DNA of 64,000 bases from Embleya hyalina (lineage in GTDB: Bacteria; Actinomycetota; Actinomycetes; Streptomycetales; Streptomycetaceae): the NCBI RefSeq assembly GCF_003967355.1, contig NZ_BIFH01000027.1, positions 62,001 to 126,000 on the forward strand, in the 5' to 3' direction. Both the position numbers and the translations under genes were made by a program. Each line of letters opens with the position of its first letter. The first letter of the stretch is position 1. Of this stretch, positions 9,069 through 17,580 are shown one piece after another. Below the pieces are notes generated by a model. The model was not told the origin of the DNA, made no database searches, and saw nothing but the letters and a program-made list of their open reading frames with translations.

Positions 9069-9725
9069 TCAGGCTCTGGGCTCGGCGTGTTGGCAGGTGT
9101 CCACCAGGGTGCGGACCAGGTCCGCCACGGCGGGCAACCACGGCCCGCCCGCCGTCGGATCACCCGACGGCGCCGGTGGTCGGGCCCAGCGCAACTGGCC
9201 GCCCTGCACCCGCGACGGCGGCAGCGCGAGATAGCCGCCGTCGCCGTGGAAGCGCAGGGTGGAGGGCACCGTGCCGTACCGATCGAGCCCGTATCGGTCC
9301 AGCAGGTCGCCCAGTTCGCCCAACTCGTAGGGTTCGACCAGGAACGCGTAGCGGCCCGGCGCGGCGACGACCGGTCCGGTACGCACACCGAGCCGGGCGA
9401 GTTGATCGAGCGAGCGGGCTCCGGCTTCCGACGGCACGCTCAACGCCGCCACCCGCCCACCCGTCGCCAGGATCACCGACGCGTCCGGTGACTGCTGCCA
9501 CCACCAACGCGCCATACGTTCGTCACAGGTGGCCGCGAGCAGGGGAGGTTCACCCGGATGGGCGCCCGGCACGCGGCAATCGGTCGCACCACATCGACAC
9601 ACGCCCGACCAGCGGTCGTATCCGACGCCGGGAACCACGGGCCAGCGCCATCTCGCACACGTCAGCACGGCCGACATCAGTGCGGTGCGTTCCCTCCGTC
9701 GTCTTCCGAGGATCTCGCGCAGCAT
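9069..9725 (-). CDS. Bifunctional DNA primase/polymerase (Prim-Pol) domain protein
   Basis: 218 aa. The N-terminus MLREILGRRRRER and the sequence following it (WPVVPGVG, C-G-A-T-D-C, PGAHP, ARWWWQQSPDASVILATGG) match the Streptomyces Prim-Pol-like family as I remember it. In plasmids and phages Prim-Pol domains synthesise primers, but the chromosomal actinobacterial copies are stand-alone and their role is unknown. ATG 9725 has an AAAGGA site upstream; an extension to 9815 lacks one. It is divergent from the glycosyltransferase across 504 bp. A helicase partner is absent. Confidence 0.75.
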   Translation of the reverse strand: MLREILGRRRRERTALMSAVLTCARWRWPVVPGVGYDRWSGVCRCGATDCRVPGAHPGEPPLLAATCDERMARWWWQQSPDASVILATGGRVAALSVPSEAGARSLDQLARLGVRTGPVVAAPGRYAFLVEPYELGELGDLLDRYGLDRYGTVPSTLRFHGDGGYLALPPSRVQGGQLRWARPPAPSGDPTAGGPWLPAVADLVRTLVDTCQHAEPRA

Positions 9726-10229
9726 GCGCTCGTTCCTTTCCGTGAACGTGGAAGCACTATGCGTGATACTCAGGTACTCCGCAGCCGACCATGACGAGGC
9801 CGCTTGGCGGCACATGGCGCGAGGTGGCGCAGGGGTGGCGAATTACGGCGCCCGGTACGGGTGTTGCCCTCGCGAATCGGCCCCGAGGCGGGAGATGGGG
9901 GCTCCCGAGCGGACCGTTGTGCCATCCGTTGCTGCGGTTGCGCTGCGGTTGGGTCAGTTGGTCTCTGCCTGCGCCGGCACCGCGTCCGAATCGACACCGC
10001 GCCTGTTCCAGCACTCCTCACCGAGGACGACGAACGGCCGGCCCTCGGAGGTTCCGCAGATGTCACGAGACCGCGATCACAGGATCTCCTGGAGCATACC
10101 CGCGATGTGGCTCCCTTCCGTTGTACCCCCATCCCCTCGGACCTTCACGCCGCCGCGCCGCGGCGTTGGGCAGTACGGGTGGAACCCGCGCCATCCGGAT
10201 CAATGGCGAGCGACTCGTAGGATCACGCC
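9726..10229. other. 504-bp intergenic region between divergent genes
   Basis: No supported gene. On the minus strand, about 42 bp before the Prim-Pol start, is the direct repeat GAGTA-CCT-GAGTA (9767-9779). In the middle, GCTGCGGTTG occurs twice 11 bp apart (9931 and 9942). Both spacings suit regulator binding but neither is assigned to a known protein. Confidence 0.35.
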
Positions 10230-10991
10230 ATGGCGGAGCACACGACCGGCACACCGACCGGCGACACGGCCGTGGTGATCCCGGCATACGACGAGGCACG
10301 GCGGATCACCGCCACGGTCGACGCGGCACGCTCGATCGTGGGCGTGGATCTCGTGGTGGTGGTGGACGACGGGTCCACGGACGACACGGCCGGGCTCGCC
10401 CGGGCGGCCGGCGCGGTGATCGCCCGGCACGGCCGCAATCGCGGCAAGGCCGGCGCGATGGAGACCGGCGCCGCCGTGGTCGCCGCGATCGACCTGCGCG
10501 AGGACCGGGAGCAGCCGCGTCACCTGCTGTTCCTGGACGCGGACCTGGAGGGTACGGCCGCCGCCGCGGCGGCGCTGGTCGAGCCAGTGCGGGCCGGGAA
10601 GGCGGCGATGACCATCGCGGTGTTGCCGCCGCAGGCGCGGGCCGGCGGCGGGCACGGGTTCGTGGTGCGCGCCGCCCGGGACGGGATCGCCCGGGCCAGC
10701 GGGTTCGCCGCGACCCAGCCGCTGTCCGGGCAGCGCTGTCTGACCCGCGACGCGTTCGAGGCGGCGCTGCCGCTCGCCGACGGGTTCGGCGTGGAGACGG
10801 GGCTGACCATCGACCTGGTGCGCAAGGGGTTCGCGGTCGAGGAGGTCGAGGTCGAGTTGCACCACCGGGTCACCGGCACCGACTTCGCCGCGCAGCGCCA
10901 TCGGGCCCGGCAGTACGCGCACGTGGCCCGCGCGCTGGCCGCGCGGGGTGCGGCCGGGGCCCTGCCCGGGGCGATCCGCGGGCGTGGCTGA
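10230..10991 (+). CDS. Family 2 glycosyltransferase
   Basis: 253 aa GT-A fold enzyme. VVIPAYDEA at the start of the fold, VVDDGSTDDT for nucleotide-sugar binding and a DADLEG metal-binding motif are visible. The acceptor-side region LSGQRCLTRDAFEAALPLADGFGVETGL resembles glucosyl-3-phosphoglycerate synthase and dolichyl-phosphate sugar transferases. No TM segment is present, so it is cytoplasmic or membrane-associated. It overlaps the next gene, a membrane glycosyltransferase, by 8 bp, which suggests they act in one envelope-glycan or polyprenyl-sugar pathway. Confidence 0.88.
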   Translation: MAEHTTGTPTGDTAVVIPAYDEARRITATVDAARSIVGVDLVVVVDDGSTDDTAGLARAAGAVIARHGRNRGKAGAMETGAAVVAAIDLREDREQPRHLLFLDADLEGTAAAAAALVEPVRAGKAAMTIAVLPPQARAGGGHGFVVRAARDGIARASGFAATQPLSGQRCLTRDAFEAALPLADGFGVETGLTIDLVRKGFAVEEVEVELHHRVTGTDFAAQRHRARQYAHVARALAARGAAGALPGAIRGRG

Positions 10992-12516
10992 ACCGGTGAC
11001 CGCAGAGCGCACCCGGGCACGTCGGCCGTCGATGTTTCACGTGGAACACCCGTTTGGGTGTATCGCGCTCGGCCTGTGTGCGCTCGCGGTCGGCCTGCTC
11101 GTGCTGACCGGGCTGCTCGGGCCCTCCGCCGCCCAGCCGCCGCTGCCGGGCGGGCCGTCGTGGTTGCCGCCGTATCGGTTCACCGCCCGTCCCGCCGCCG
11201 GTACCGTCACCGGGCTGCTGCTCGCGTCGGCCCTGCTCGGCGCGCTCGGTCTGGGCCTGGCGCTGCGCGAACTCGGGCGCGGCTGGGCGCCGGATCCGGG
11301 TCGGCTCACCGTCGGCGGGGCGGTGGCCGCGCTCGCGGTGGTGTGCGTGCCGCCGATGGGGTCGGCCGACCACCTGGTCTACGCCGCCTACGGGCGACTC
11401 GCGGCCGGCGGGGGCGACCCGTATCGGGACACCGCCGCGACGCTGGCGCGCGACGGCGATCCGGTCGGCCGCGCGGTCGAGGCGCCGTGGACGGACGTGC
11501 CGTCGGTGTACGGGCCGGTGGCCACGGCGGAGCAGTGGCTCGCCGCCCGGATCGGCGGCTCCTCCGTGCACACGATCGTGCTGGTGCTGACCCTGCTCGG
11601 CGCGGCGGCGTTCGTGCTGACCGGGCTGCTGCTCCAGCGGGCGGCCGGCCCGGATCGCGCGGCCCGGGCCCGGGTGGCGATCCTGTGGTCGCTCAATCCG
11701 CTGCTGCTGTTCGTCGCGGTCAACGCCGGCCACGTGGACGCGTTCGCGCTGGTGTTCGCGGTGGGCGCGCTGCTCGCGGTGCGCCGCTCGCCCGTGCTCG
11801 CGGGTGTCCTGGTCGGTCTCGCCTGCGCGGCGAAGGCGTCGCTCGGGTTGTACGTCCTCGCCCTCGCGTGGGGCCTGCGCGGGCGTCCGCGCGCGCTCGC
11901 CGCGCTGCTCGGCTCGGCGCTCGCGGTGGGGGTGGCGACCTATCTGCCGGTCGGGCTCGGCGCGTTCGACCAGATGCGGGAGAACACGAAGCTGGTCTCG
12001 CTCGCGGTCCCGCTGCGGCTGGTGCTGAAGCCGATGGAGTCCGCCTTCGGTCACGACACGGCGCGCTCGTTGATCGGGCTGCTCGGCTGGGCGCTGGGCG
12101 CGCTGGTGGTATGGCTGCTGGCCCGGACCGCCGCCCGGGCCCGGCCTGCGGCGATGGACCGGGTCCTGCGCGACAGCGCCGCCGCGGCCGCGCTGTTGTC
12201 CCTGGCCTGGCTGCTGACCACCCCGTACAGCCTGCCCTGGTACGACGTGGCGGCGTGGGCGCCGCTGGTGCTGCTGGCCCCGTCCGCGCTGGACGGACTG
12301 CTCCTGGCCCGCACCACGCTCCTGGTGTGCGCCTACGTCCCGGGGCGGGTGGTCCCGCTGCCCGACGTGGTGGACACCCTCCAGCGCACCGTGCGCGGCA
12401 CCGTCGGACCGTGGGCGGGCGCGGCGATCCTGGTCGCGGTGGTGCTGGTCAGTCGACGCGCGGGCGGGCCTCCACGGCCGCGATCACCGCGATCGCCAGC
12501 GGTGCCGCGATCGTGA
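10984..12516 (+). CDS. Polytopic membrane glycosyltransferase-like protein (GT87/mannosyltransferase type)
   Basis: About 510 aa with some 12 hydrophobic segments. The conserved-looking luminal stretch SADHLVYAAYGRLAAGG followed by DPY resembles polyprenol-phosphomannose-dependent mannosyltransferases (MptA/MptB, GT87 relatives), which add sugars outside the membrane. NAGHVDAFALVFAVGALL is a further typical segment. Start is uncertain: GTG 10984 overlaps the upstream stop codon, while ATG 11032 (MFHVEH) lies inside a parS-like site. The 3' end overlaps the convergent gene by 68 bp. Pairing with the preceding GT2 suggests lipid-linked sugar transfer; the exact donor is not known. Confidence 0.78.
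   Translation: MAEPVTAERTRARRPSMFHVEHPFGCIALGLCALAVGLLVLTGLLGPSAAQPPLPGGPSWLPPYRFTARPAAGTVTGLLLASALLGALGLGLALRELGRGWAPDPGRLTVGGAVAALAVVCVPPMGSADHLVYAAYGRLAAGGGDPYRDTAATLARDGDPVGRAVEAPWTDVPSVYGPVATAEQWLAARIGGSSVHTIVLVLTLLGAAAFVLTGLLLQRAAGPDRAARARVAILWSLNPLLLFVAVNAGHVDAFALVFAVGALLAVRRSPVLAGVLVGLACAAKASLGLYVLALAWGLRGRPRALAALLGSALAVGVATYLPVGLGAFDQMRENTKLVSLAVPLRLVLKPMESAFGHDTARSLIGLLGWALGALVVWLLARTAARARPAAMDRVLRDSAAAAALLSLAWLLTTPYSLPWYDVAAWAPLVLLAPSALDGLLLARTTLLVCAYVPGRVVPLPDVVDTLQRTVRGTVGPWAGAAILVAVVLVSRRAGGPPRPRSPRSPAVPRS
11033..11048. other. parS-like ParB binding site
   Basis: TGTTTCACGTGGAACA is a 16-bp near-palindrome with one mismatched pair. It is one base away from the chromosomal parS consensus (GTTTCACGTGAAAC core). 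It sits inside a reading frame encoding MFHVEH and uses TTT and GAA, both uncommon codons here. ParB binding is inferred from sequence only. Confidence 0.65.
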
Positions 12517-14575
12517 GCGCGACCGCCGGGATCTGGATGCCGGAGTCGTTCACCGCGTAGCCGACCACCGCGGTCACCCAGCACGCGATCAGCGTCGAAC
12601 GCAGCCACGGCACCGCCGCGAAGGCGCGCTCCAGGGCCGGCGCGCGCCACTTGAGCGGATCGCGCACGGCGAGCACGAGCAGCACGAACGCCACCGGGAT
12701 CAGCAGCGTGAACGGTGTGGTGAACGAGTGCAGGTTGCCCATCACCTTGCGGTGGAGCGTGTCGCCGGCGGCGCCGTCGAGGACCTCCTGGACGAATCGG
12801 CCCAGGTGCGAGCGGCTCGCCGCCGGGCGCAGCCAGTCCAGCACCGCGATGACGCCGATCACCACGACCGCGCCGAGCGCGACCAGGCCGACCTTCCCCC
12901 AGGAGATCCGGGTCCCGGTGAGCAGCAGGCCGAGCACCGCCAGGCCCGGGATCAGCGCGAGCACACCGCCGAAGTCGCTGCCGAACGCGGGCCATCCGTC
13001 GGCCAGGACGGCCACCGCCCCGACCACCGAGAGCACCACGACGGCCGCCCGCCGCCGACCCGCCGCGAGCAGGTGTGCCGTGGGCCACGCGACGGCGAGC
13101 ACCACGGCCATCGCGAAGATCGTCCAGGCGACGTTGCCGAAGCCGTAGAACCGGCCCGCGACCAGCGGGGACAGCCCGAACAGGGTGTTCATCTGGAGCG
13201 GTGAGCCGAGTATCACGTCGCCCGCCAGGATCACCGCGGTGGCCGCGGCGACCGCACCGGCCGGTCCGTACGGGTGCCGGCGCCACGGGCCGAGCAGCGC
13301 GCCGGCGGTCAGCACGGCGGCGAACGCCACGGTGAGCCCGAGCAGCGCCCACGCCGGGTCGCCGCTCTTCTCCCACGGCACCAGACCGACCAGGAAGGAC
13401 CCGCCGGGGATGGCGCCGAAGAACACCCCGATCCCGGTCGCGGCGCGTATCACCGCGGCGCGCGCCCGGGTGCGCCCCCGGCGGCCGAACCGGACGGCGA
13501 GCCACAGCGCCACGGCCGCGCAGACCAGCGGCAGCAGGGTGATCCAGGTGAAGAAGTACCAGACCTCGCGCACCGTGCGGGACGCCTGCGCGCCCACGTC
13601 GAACAGCCTCAACTCGTCGATCGCGCCCTGCCCGGAGGATCCGGGGACGCGCGTGTACACCGCGCCGACCAATTCGCTCGGCGCGTCGACGCCCAGCGGC
13701 GCGAGCAGGCTCGGGGCCAGGTCGGTGAGCTGGACCATGCCGTCGTCGCGGGTCGAGGTCGCGGTCAGCCGGCCGGAGTCGAAGGAACGACCCGCCGAGG
13801 TGCCGGGGCCCGACACGAGCAGCGCGCGCAGGTGCGGGGTGCCGGTGTCGTCGGCGAGACCGGCCACCACGAGCTGGGTGCGCGGCGGCAGCAGGGCGGC
13901 GATCCGGGCCACCTGGGCGTCCACCGCCCGCAGCCGGTCGGCACGCGCGGCACCGGGGCCGGTCAGGCCGCCGAGGTCGACCAGGGTCAGTGCGGAGCGC
14001 TCGATCAGCGCGGTGTCCACCGCGGCCGGGTCCGGCCGGTAGTCGGCGCGCACCCGACCGGTCGCGTCCGCGCTCGCGTAGGCCGCGCCGGGGCCGACCG
14101 CGGTGACCGCCCCGCCGTGCTCGGCGACCGAGGCGGCGAGTTGCCCGAACCGGGGGTTGTAGCCGAACGAGTCGTTGCGCTTCACGATCGCGCGCATGTT
14201 CGGCACGGTCGCCGACCCGTCCGGGGCGAGCGTCGGCGGCAGCGGCTCGGCACACGGCTCGGCGCTCTTCGCGCCGGTCCGGTTGTCCGTCGAGCGTGCC
14301 CCGGCGCCGGTGGTGAGCCACCCGTCGACCGGACACGCGCGCGGATGCACGGTCCGTACCGACATCGCGGCCGAGGTCGAACGACCGGCCAGCGCGACCA
14401 GCGCCGGGGTGTCCCGGCCGTCGATGTCGGCCCAGCTCAGCCCCGGGATCCCGAGCAGGACGACATGGTCGGCGCCGGCCGCGCGGGCCGGCGCGGCATC
14501 CGCCCTCGCGGGCGGCGCCGCGAGCGCGATCAGCGCCGCGAGCACGGCGAGCAACCGGAAGGGACGAGCGATCAC
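12449..14575 (-). CDS. Membrane protein with extracytoplasmic alkaline-phosphatase-like domain
   Basis: 708 aa. A cleavable-looking signal peptide (ending near ARADA) is followed by about 300 extracytoplasmic residues starting HVVLLGIPGLSWADID, the pattern of the alkaline phosphatase/sulfatase superfamily core. The usual metal-site D and nucleophile are not obvious, so catalysis is uncertain. From about residue 340 there are 10-11 TM helices, including a conserved-looking GRFYGFGNVAWTIFAM. Similar proteins are widespread in Streptomyces without an assigned role. It converges on and overlaps the membrane glycosyltransferase by 68 bp. Confidence 0.75.
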   Translation of the reverse strand: MIARPFRLLAVLAALIALAAPPARADAAPARAAGADHVVLLGIPGLSWADIDGRDTPALVALAGRSTSAAMSVRTVHPRACPVDGWLTTGAGARSTDNRTGAKSAEPCAEPLPPTLAPDGSATVPNMRAIVKRNDSFGYNPRFGQLAASVAEHGGAVTAVGPGAAYASADATGRVRADYRPDPAAVDTALIERSALTLVDLGGLTGPGAARADRLRAVDAQVARIAALLPPRTQLVVAGLADDTGTPHLRALLVSGPGTSAGRSFDSGRLTATSTRDDGMVQLTDLAPSLLAPLGVDAPSELVGAVYTRVPGSSGQGAIDELRLFDVGAQASRTVREVWYFFTWITLLPLVCAAVALWLAVRFGRRGRTRARAAVIRAATGIGVFFGAIPGGSFLVGLVPWEKSGDPAWALLGLTVAFAAVLTAGALLGPWRRHPYGPAGAVAAATAVILAGDVILGSPLQMNTLFGLSPLVAGRFYGFGNVAWTIFAMAVVLAVAWPTAHLLAAGRRRAAVVVLSVVGAVAVLADGWPAFGSDFGGVLALIPGLAVLGLLLTGTRISWGKVGLVALGAVVVIGVIAVLDWLRPAASRSHLGRFVQEVLDGAAGDTLHRKVMGNLHSFTTPFTLLIPVAFVLLVLAVRDPLKWRAPALERAFAAVPWLRSTLIACWVTAVVGYAVNDSGIQIPAVALTIAAPLAIAVIAAVEARPRVD

Positions 14576-14656
14576 GGGTGCCTGCTCCTCGACGTACGCG
14601 GCCTACACGGGGACGAATGGTCGCCCCAGGCTATGCGTCGCCGTACGCCGCCACGT

Positions 14657-15850
14657 TCAGGGCAGCAGACCGGCCGCGTACGCCGCCGCGGTCGCCGCGC
14701 CCATCACCACCTTGACCGGGCGGCCGAGCGTGGCCGCCGCGGCGGCCACGTCCTCGTATTCCGGCTGGGCGTTGACCACACGACCCTCGAACATCGCGGT
14801 CTTGACCCGCACGGGCAGGCCCTCCACCCGGACCGTGCCGAACTCGCGATCCAGGGCCCGCTTCGCCACCGGCACGATCCGCGCGCCTATCGTCGAGGTC
14901 TCCACGAACACCGTGTGCAGCGCCACGTCCACCCGATCCGCCGGGACCAGCACGCACAGGGTGTGCGCGGGCCGACCCTTCTTCATCAGGATCGGCACCA
15001 GCCACGCGTCGCCGGCGCCGATCGCGAGCAGTTTGGCGAGCACCGCCGGCCACAGCCGCGGGTCGAGGTCGTCCACGTTGGTCTCGATCAACACGTCCTC
15101 GCCGGCCGGCCGCTCCCGGTCGAGCGCGTGGCGCTCGCCGAGCACGACCCGCAGGATGTTCGGCACCTCCTCGACCCGCCGACTGCCCGCGCCGGTCCCG
15201 TCGGCGGTGATCCGCAGCGCCGGCAGCGGCCCCCAGGACCGGCAGACCGAGGTGAGCAGGGCGGCCCCGGTGGGCGTGCACATCTCGTACGGGGCCGGGC
15301 CCGCGTAGACCGGGGCCGCGGCCATCCGCATCAACTCCAGGACGGCCGGCACCGGGACCGGGAGCACACCGTGCGCCGCCCGCACGCTGCCGTTGCCGAG
15401 CGCGACCGGCGAGCCGACCGCCTCCTCGATCCCGAGCGCGTGCAGCGCCGTGCACGTACCGACCACGTCGGCGATCGCGTCGAGCGCGCCGACCTCGTGG
15501 AAGTGCACCTCCTCCGGCAGGCACCGGTGTGCCCGGGCCTCGGCGCGCGCGAGCCGGTCGAACACGTCGTGCGCGCGCTCGTGCACGGGTTCCGGCAGAT
15601 CGGCGCCGTCGAGCAGGACCCGCACGTCGTGCCACGTGCGGTGCACGTGGCTGTGCACCGTCTTGACCCGGGCGCGGGTGGCCGCGATCCCGTGTCGATC
15701 GGTGCGCTCGGCGGTGATCAGGATCGGTTCGACGCCCACCGCGTCGACGGCTTGCTGGACGGCCTCCAGCGGGGCGCCGGCGTCGATCAGGGCCCCGAGC
15801 AGCATGTCGCCGCTCGCACCGGCCTGGCACTGAAACCATGCGATGGCCAA
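14657..15850 (-). CDS. larC: Nickel-pincer cofactor biosynthesis protein LarC
   Basis: 397 aa. LarC inserts nickel into the pincer nucleotide made by LarB and LarE, giving the cofactor of lactate racemase and related enzymes. The N-terminus AIAWFQCQAGASGDMLLGAL, the HSHVHRTW histidine region, the HFHEVGALDAIADVVG block and the CTPTGAALL block are family hallmarks. I place the start at TTG 15850 because GGGAGG lies seven bases upstream and the protein then begins (M)AIAWFQ, as in homologues; a GTG six bases upstream overlaps the ribosome site. It is downstream of larB after 165 bp. No larE or larA is in the window. Confidence 0.9.
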   Translation of the reverse strand: MAIAWFQCQAGASGDMLLGALIDAGAPLEAVQQAVDAVGVEPILITAERTDRHGIAATRARVKTVHSHVHRTWHDVRVLLDGADLPEPVHERAHDVFDRLARAEARAHRCLPEEVHFHEVGALDAIADVVGTCTALHALGIEEAVGSPVALGNGSVRAAHGVLPVPVPAVLELMRMAAAPVYAGPAPYEMCTPTGAALLTSVCRSWGPLPALRITADGTGAGSRRVEEVPNILRVVLGERHALDRERPAGEDVLIETNVDDLDPRLWPAVLAKLLAIGAGDAWLVPILMKKGRPAHTLCVLVPADRVDVALHTVFVETSTIGARIVPVAKRALDREFGTVRVEGLPVRVKTAMFEGRVVNAQPEYEDVAAAAATLGRPVKVVMGAATAAAYAAGLLP

Positions 15851-16015
15851 GCGGACACCTCCCGTCGCGGCCACTTTCGCAGCCGTCGGGAGGTCCTGCC
15901 GGAAAAACGGCGAAACGACCGAAAGCGACCGGTTTCTTGCCCTTGGCTGCGCATTTCGCTGCGCAGTTGGCGGTGCGTCCGAAATTCGCGGTCCCGCCGA
16001 ATATTCGGATACCGA
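15851..16015 (-). promoter_or_regulatory. larB-larC spacer with hairpin and palindrome
   Basis: 165-bp spacer, less GC-rich than its neighbours. It contains the 12-bp perfect palindrome CCGAATATTCGG (15997-16008) just after the larB stop and a 7-bp stem hairpin (15947-15953 with 15960-15966). Either could be a regulator site or attenuator for larC; no known regulator is matched. Confidence 0.35.
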
Positions 16016-16801
16016 CTACGGCGTCGCGCCGCTTCGCTTCGGACCGGCGGCGCGCGCGACCCGGGCGGCGAACACGCCCGCGCCGAATCCGTTGTCGATA
16101 TTGCACACCGCGACTCCCGGGGCGCACGAATTGAGCATCGCGAGCAGCGCGGCGAGTCCGCCGAAGGAGGCGCCGTAGCCCACGCTGGTGGGCACCGCGA
16201 GCACCGGCACCGAGACCAGGCCCGCCACCACGCTCGGCAGCGCGCCCTCCATGCCCGCGACCACCACCAGGCAGTCCGCGGCGTCGAGTTCGGCGTGTAC
16301 CGCGAGCAGCCGGTGGAGGCCGGCCACGCCCACGTCCTCGATCCGCTCCACCTCGGCGCCGAACAGCCGCGCGGTGAACGCGGCCTCGCCCGCGACCGCC
16401 ACGTCGGAGGTGCCCGCCGAGACCACCCGGACCAGGCCGCGCGTGGCGGGTGGTTCGCCCACCGCGACGCACGTGCCGCTGTCGTCGGTGTACGCCTCGC
16501 CGGGAAACGCCGCGTGCACCGCGTCGACCACCGCGGCCGACGCGCGCGTCGCGAACGCCGGACGCCGGCTCGTCGCCCGCAGCCGGTGGAACAGCGCGAC
16601 GGTCTGCTCCGGGGTCTTCCCGGCCGCGAAGACCACCTCGGGGTCTCCGGTGCGCAGTTCCCGGTGGGTGTCCACCCGGGCGAAGCCGAGATCGGCGAAA
16701 CCCGCCGTCGGCGCCCGCACGAGGTCGTCGAGCGCCTCGTCCACGCCCGCCTCCCCGGCGGCCACGCGGTCGAGCAGTTCCCTCACCTCGGCCCGGTTCA
16801 C
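16016..16801 (-). CDS. larB: Nickel-pincer cofactor biosynthesis protein LarB
   Basis: 261 aa. LarB carboxylates and hydrolyses nicotinic acid adenine dinucleotide to give the pyridinium-dicarboxylate mononucleotide, the first step of the nickel-pincer cofactor. The C-terminal two thirds resembles PurE: VSAGTSDVAVAGEAA, DVGVAGLHRLL, VVVAGMEGALPSVVAGL, and a PTSVGYGASFGGLAALLAML block near the end. GTG 16801 gives the family's usual length; the longer frame to 16936 runs into non-conserved sequence. It probably works with the adjacent larC. Confidence 0.92.
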   Translation of the reverse strand: MNRAEVRELLDRVAAGEAGVDEALDDLVRAPTAGFADLGFARVDTHRELRTGDPEVVFAAGKTPEQTVALFHRLRATSRRPAFATRASAAVVDAVHAAFPGEAYTDDSGTCVAVGEPPATRGLVRVVSAGTSDVAVAGEAAFTARLFGAEVERIEDVGVAGLHRLLAVHAELDAADCLVVVAGMEGALPSVVAGLVSVPVLAVPTSVGYGASFGGLAALLAMLNSCAPGVAVCNIDNGFGAGVFAARVARAAGPKRSGATP

Positions 16802-16871
16802 TGCCCCGATCGTAGCCCCGGGCCCGAACGGGCCCGCCACGCCCACTCGTTGCGGCCGCACCGGCGTCCGC

Positions 16872-17312
16872 TCAGGAGACCGGGACCAGCGCGTCCTTGC
16901 GCCAGCGCAGCGTCTTCTCGAAGCGCAGCACCGCACCGCGCCGGGGATGGTTGCTCAGTTGCACGTGATCGGTCATCGCCCGGATCAGCATCAGACCGCG
17001 CCCGTTCTCCGCGCCCGGGCCGGCCATCGCCGACAGGCCGCGCAGGCGCTCCACCGGGAACCCCGGGCCGCCGTCGATGATCTCGACCCGGCAGCAGTCA
17101 CCGGTGATACCGGCCCGGATCTGGTATTCCGAATACGGTCCGCCCCTGGCGTGCTCCACGACATTCGCGCAGGCCTCGGACAGGGCGAGGCCGATCTCCA
17201 TCGCGATCTCGCGATCCACCCCCGCCGTTTCCATCGCGCCGACAAGAAGTCTGCGCGCCATCGGCACGCTCGCCGTATCCCGTGGCAGGTGGACAGTCCA
17301 CCTCATGTCCAT
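16872..17312 (-). CDS. RsbW-like ATP-binding protein (anti-sigma regulatory factor type)
   Basis: 146 aa GHKL single-domain protein. The N-box EACANVVEHA has N50, the G1 box IIDGGPGF is at 78-85 and NGRGLMLI at 103-110. ATG 17312 is preceded by AAAGG six bases upstream; a second ATG (17306) gives MRWTVHLP. Such proteins bind and may phosphorylate anti-anti-sigma factors in actinobacterial partner-switching networks. No partner is adjacent. It is distinct in sequence from the ATP-binding protein at 1184. Divergent from the copper cluster. Confidence 0.85.
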   Translation of the reverse strand: MDMRWTVHLPRDTASVPMARRLLVGAMETAGVDREIAMEIGLALSEACANVVEHARGGPYSEYQIRAGITGDCCRVEIIDGGPGFPVERLRGLSAMAGPGAENGRGLMLIRAMTDHVQLSNHPRRGAVLRFEKTLRWRKDALVPVS

Positions 17313-17580
17313 GAGCGGCCTTTCGACATCTCCGGAACTGCGGCCGAATCCGACCCGTCGAACCGACGGGCCGGGCACACCTGGTTTTATTGCCGCCGGT
17401 CGGTCCCGGTATGCGCGCCTCGCTCGATCGGTCGTCAATACGCTGTAAAGACGATTCGTTCGGCCGCATCGCGCGGATCTCGCGGGCCGTCGGGCCCGGT
17501 CTCGGCCGCCCACCGGGGCGCATCGGAAATTTTCGGCCCCGGGGTCGATGGCGCGCCGCGCGATGAGACGATGGGGCGTC

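Noticed and set aside
13274-17080. 1268-codon plus-strand open frame
   Set aside because: It is the antisense shadow of the membrane phosphatase-like, larC and larB genes; composition is Arg/Gly/His-rich with no domain.
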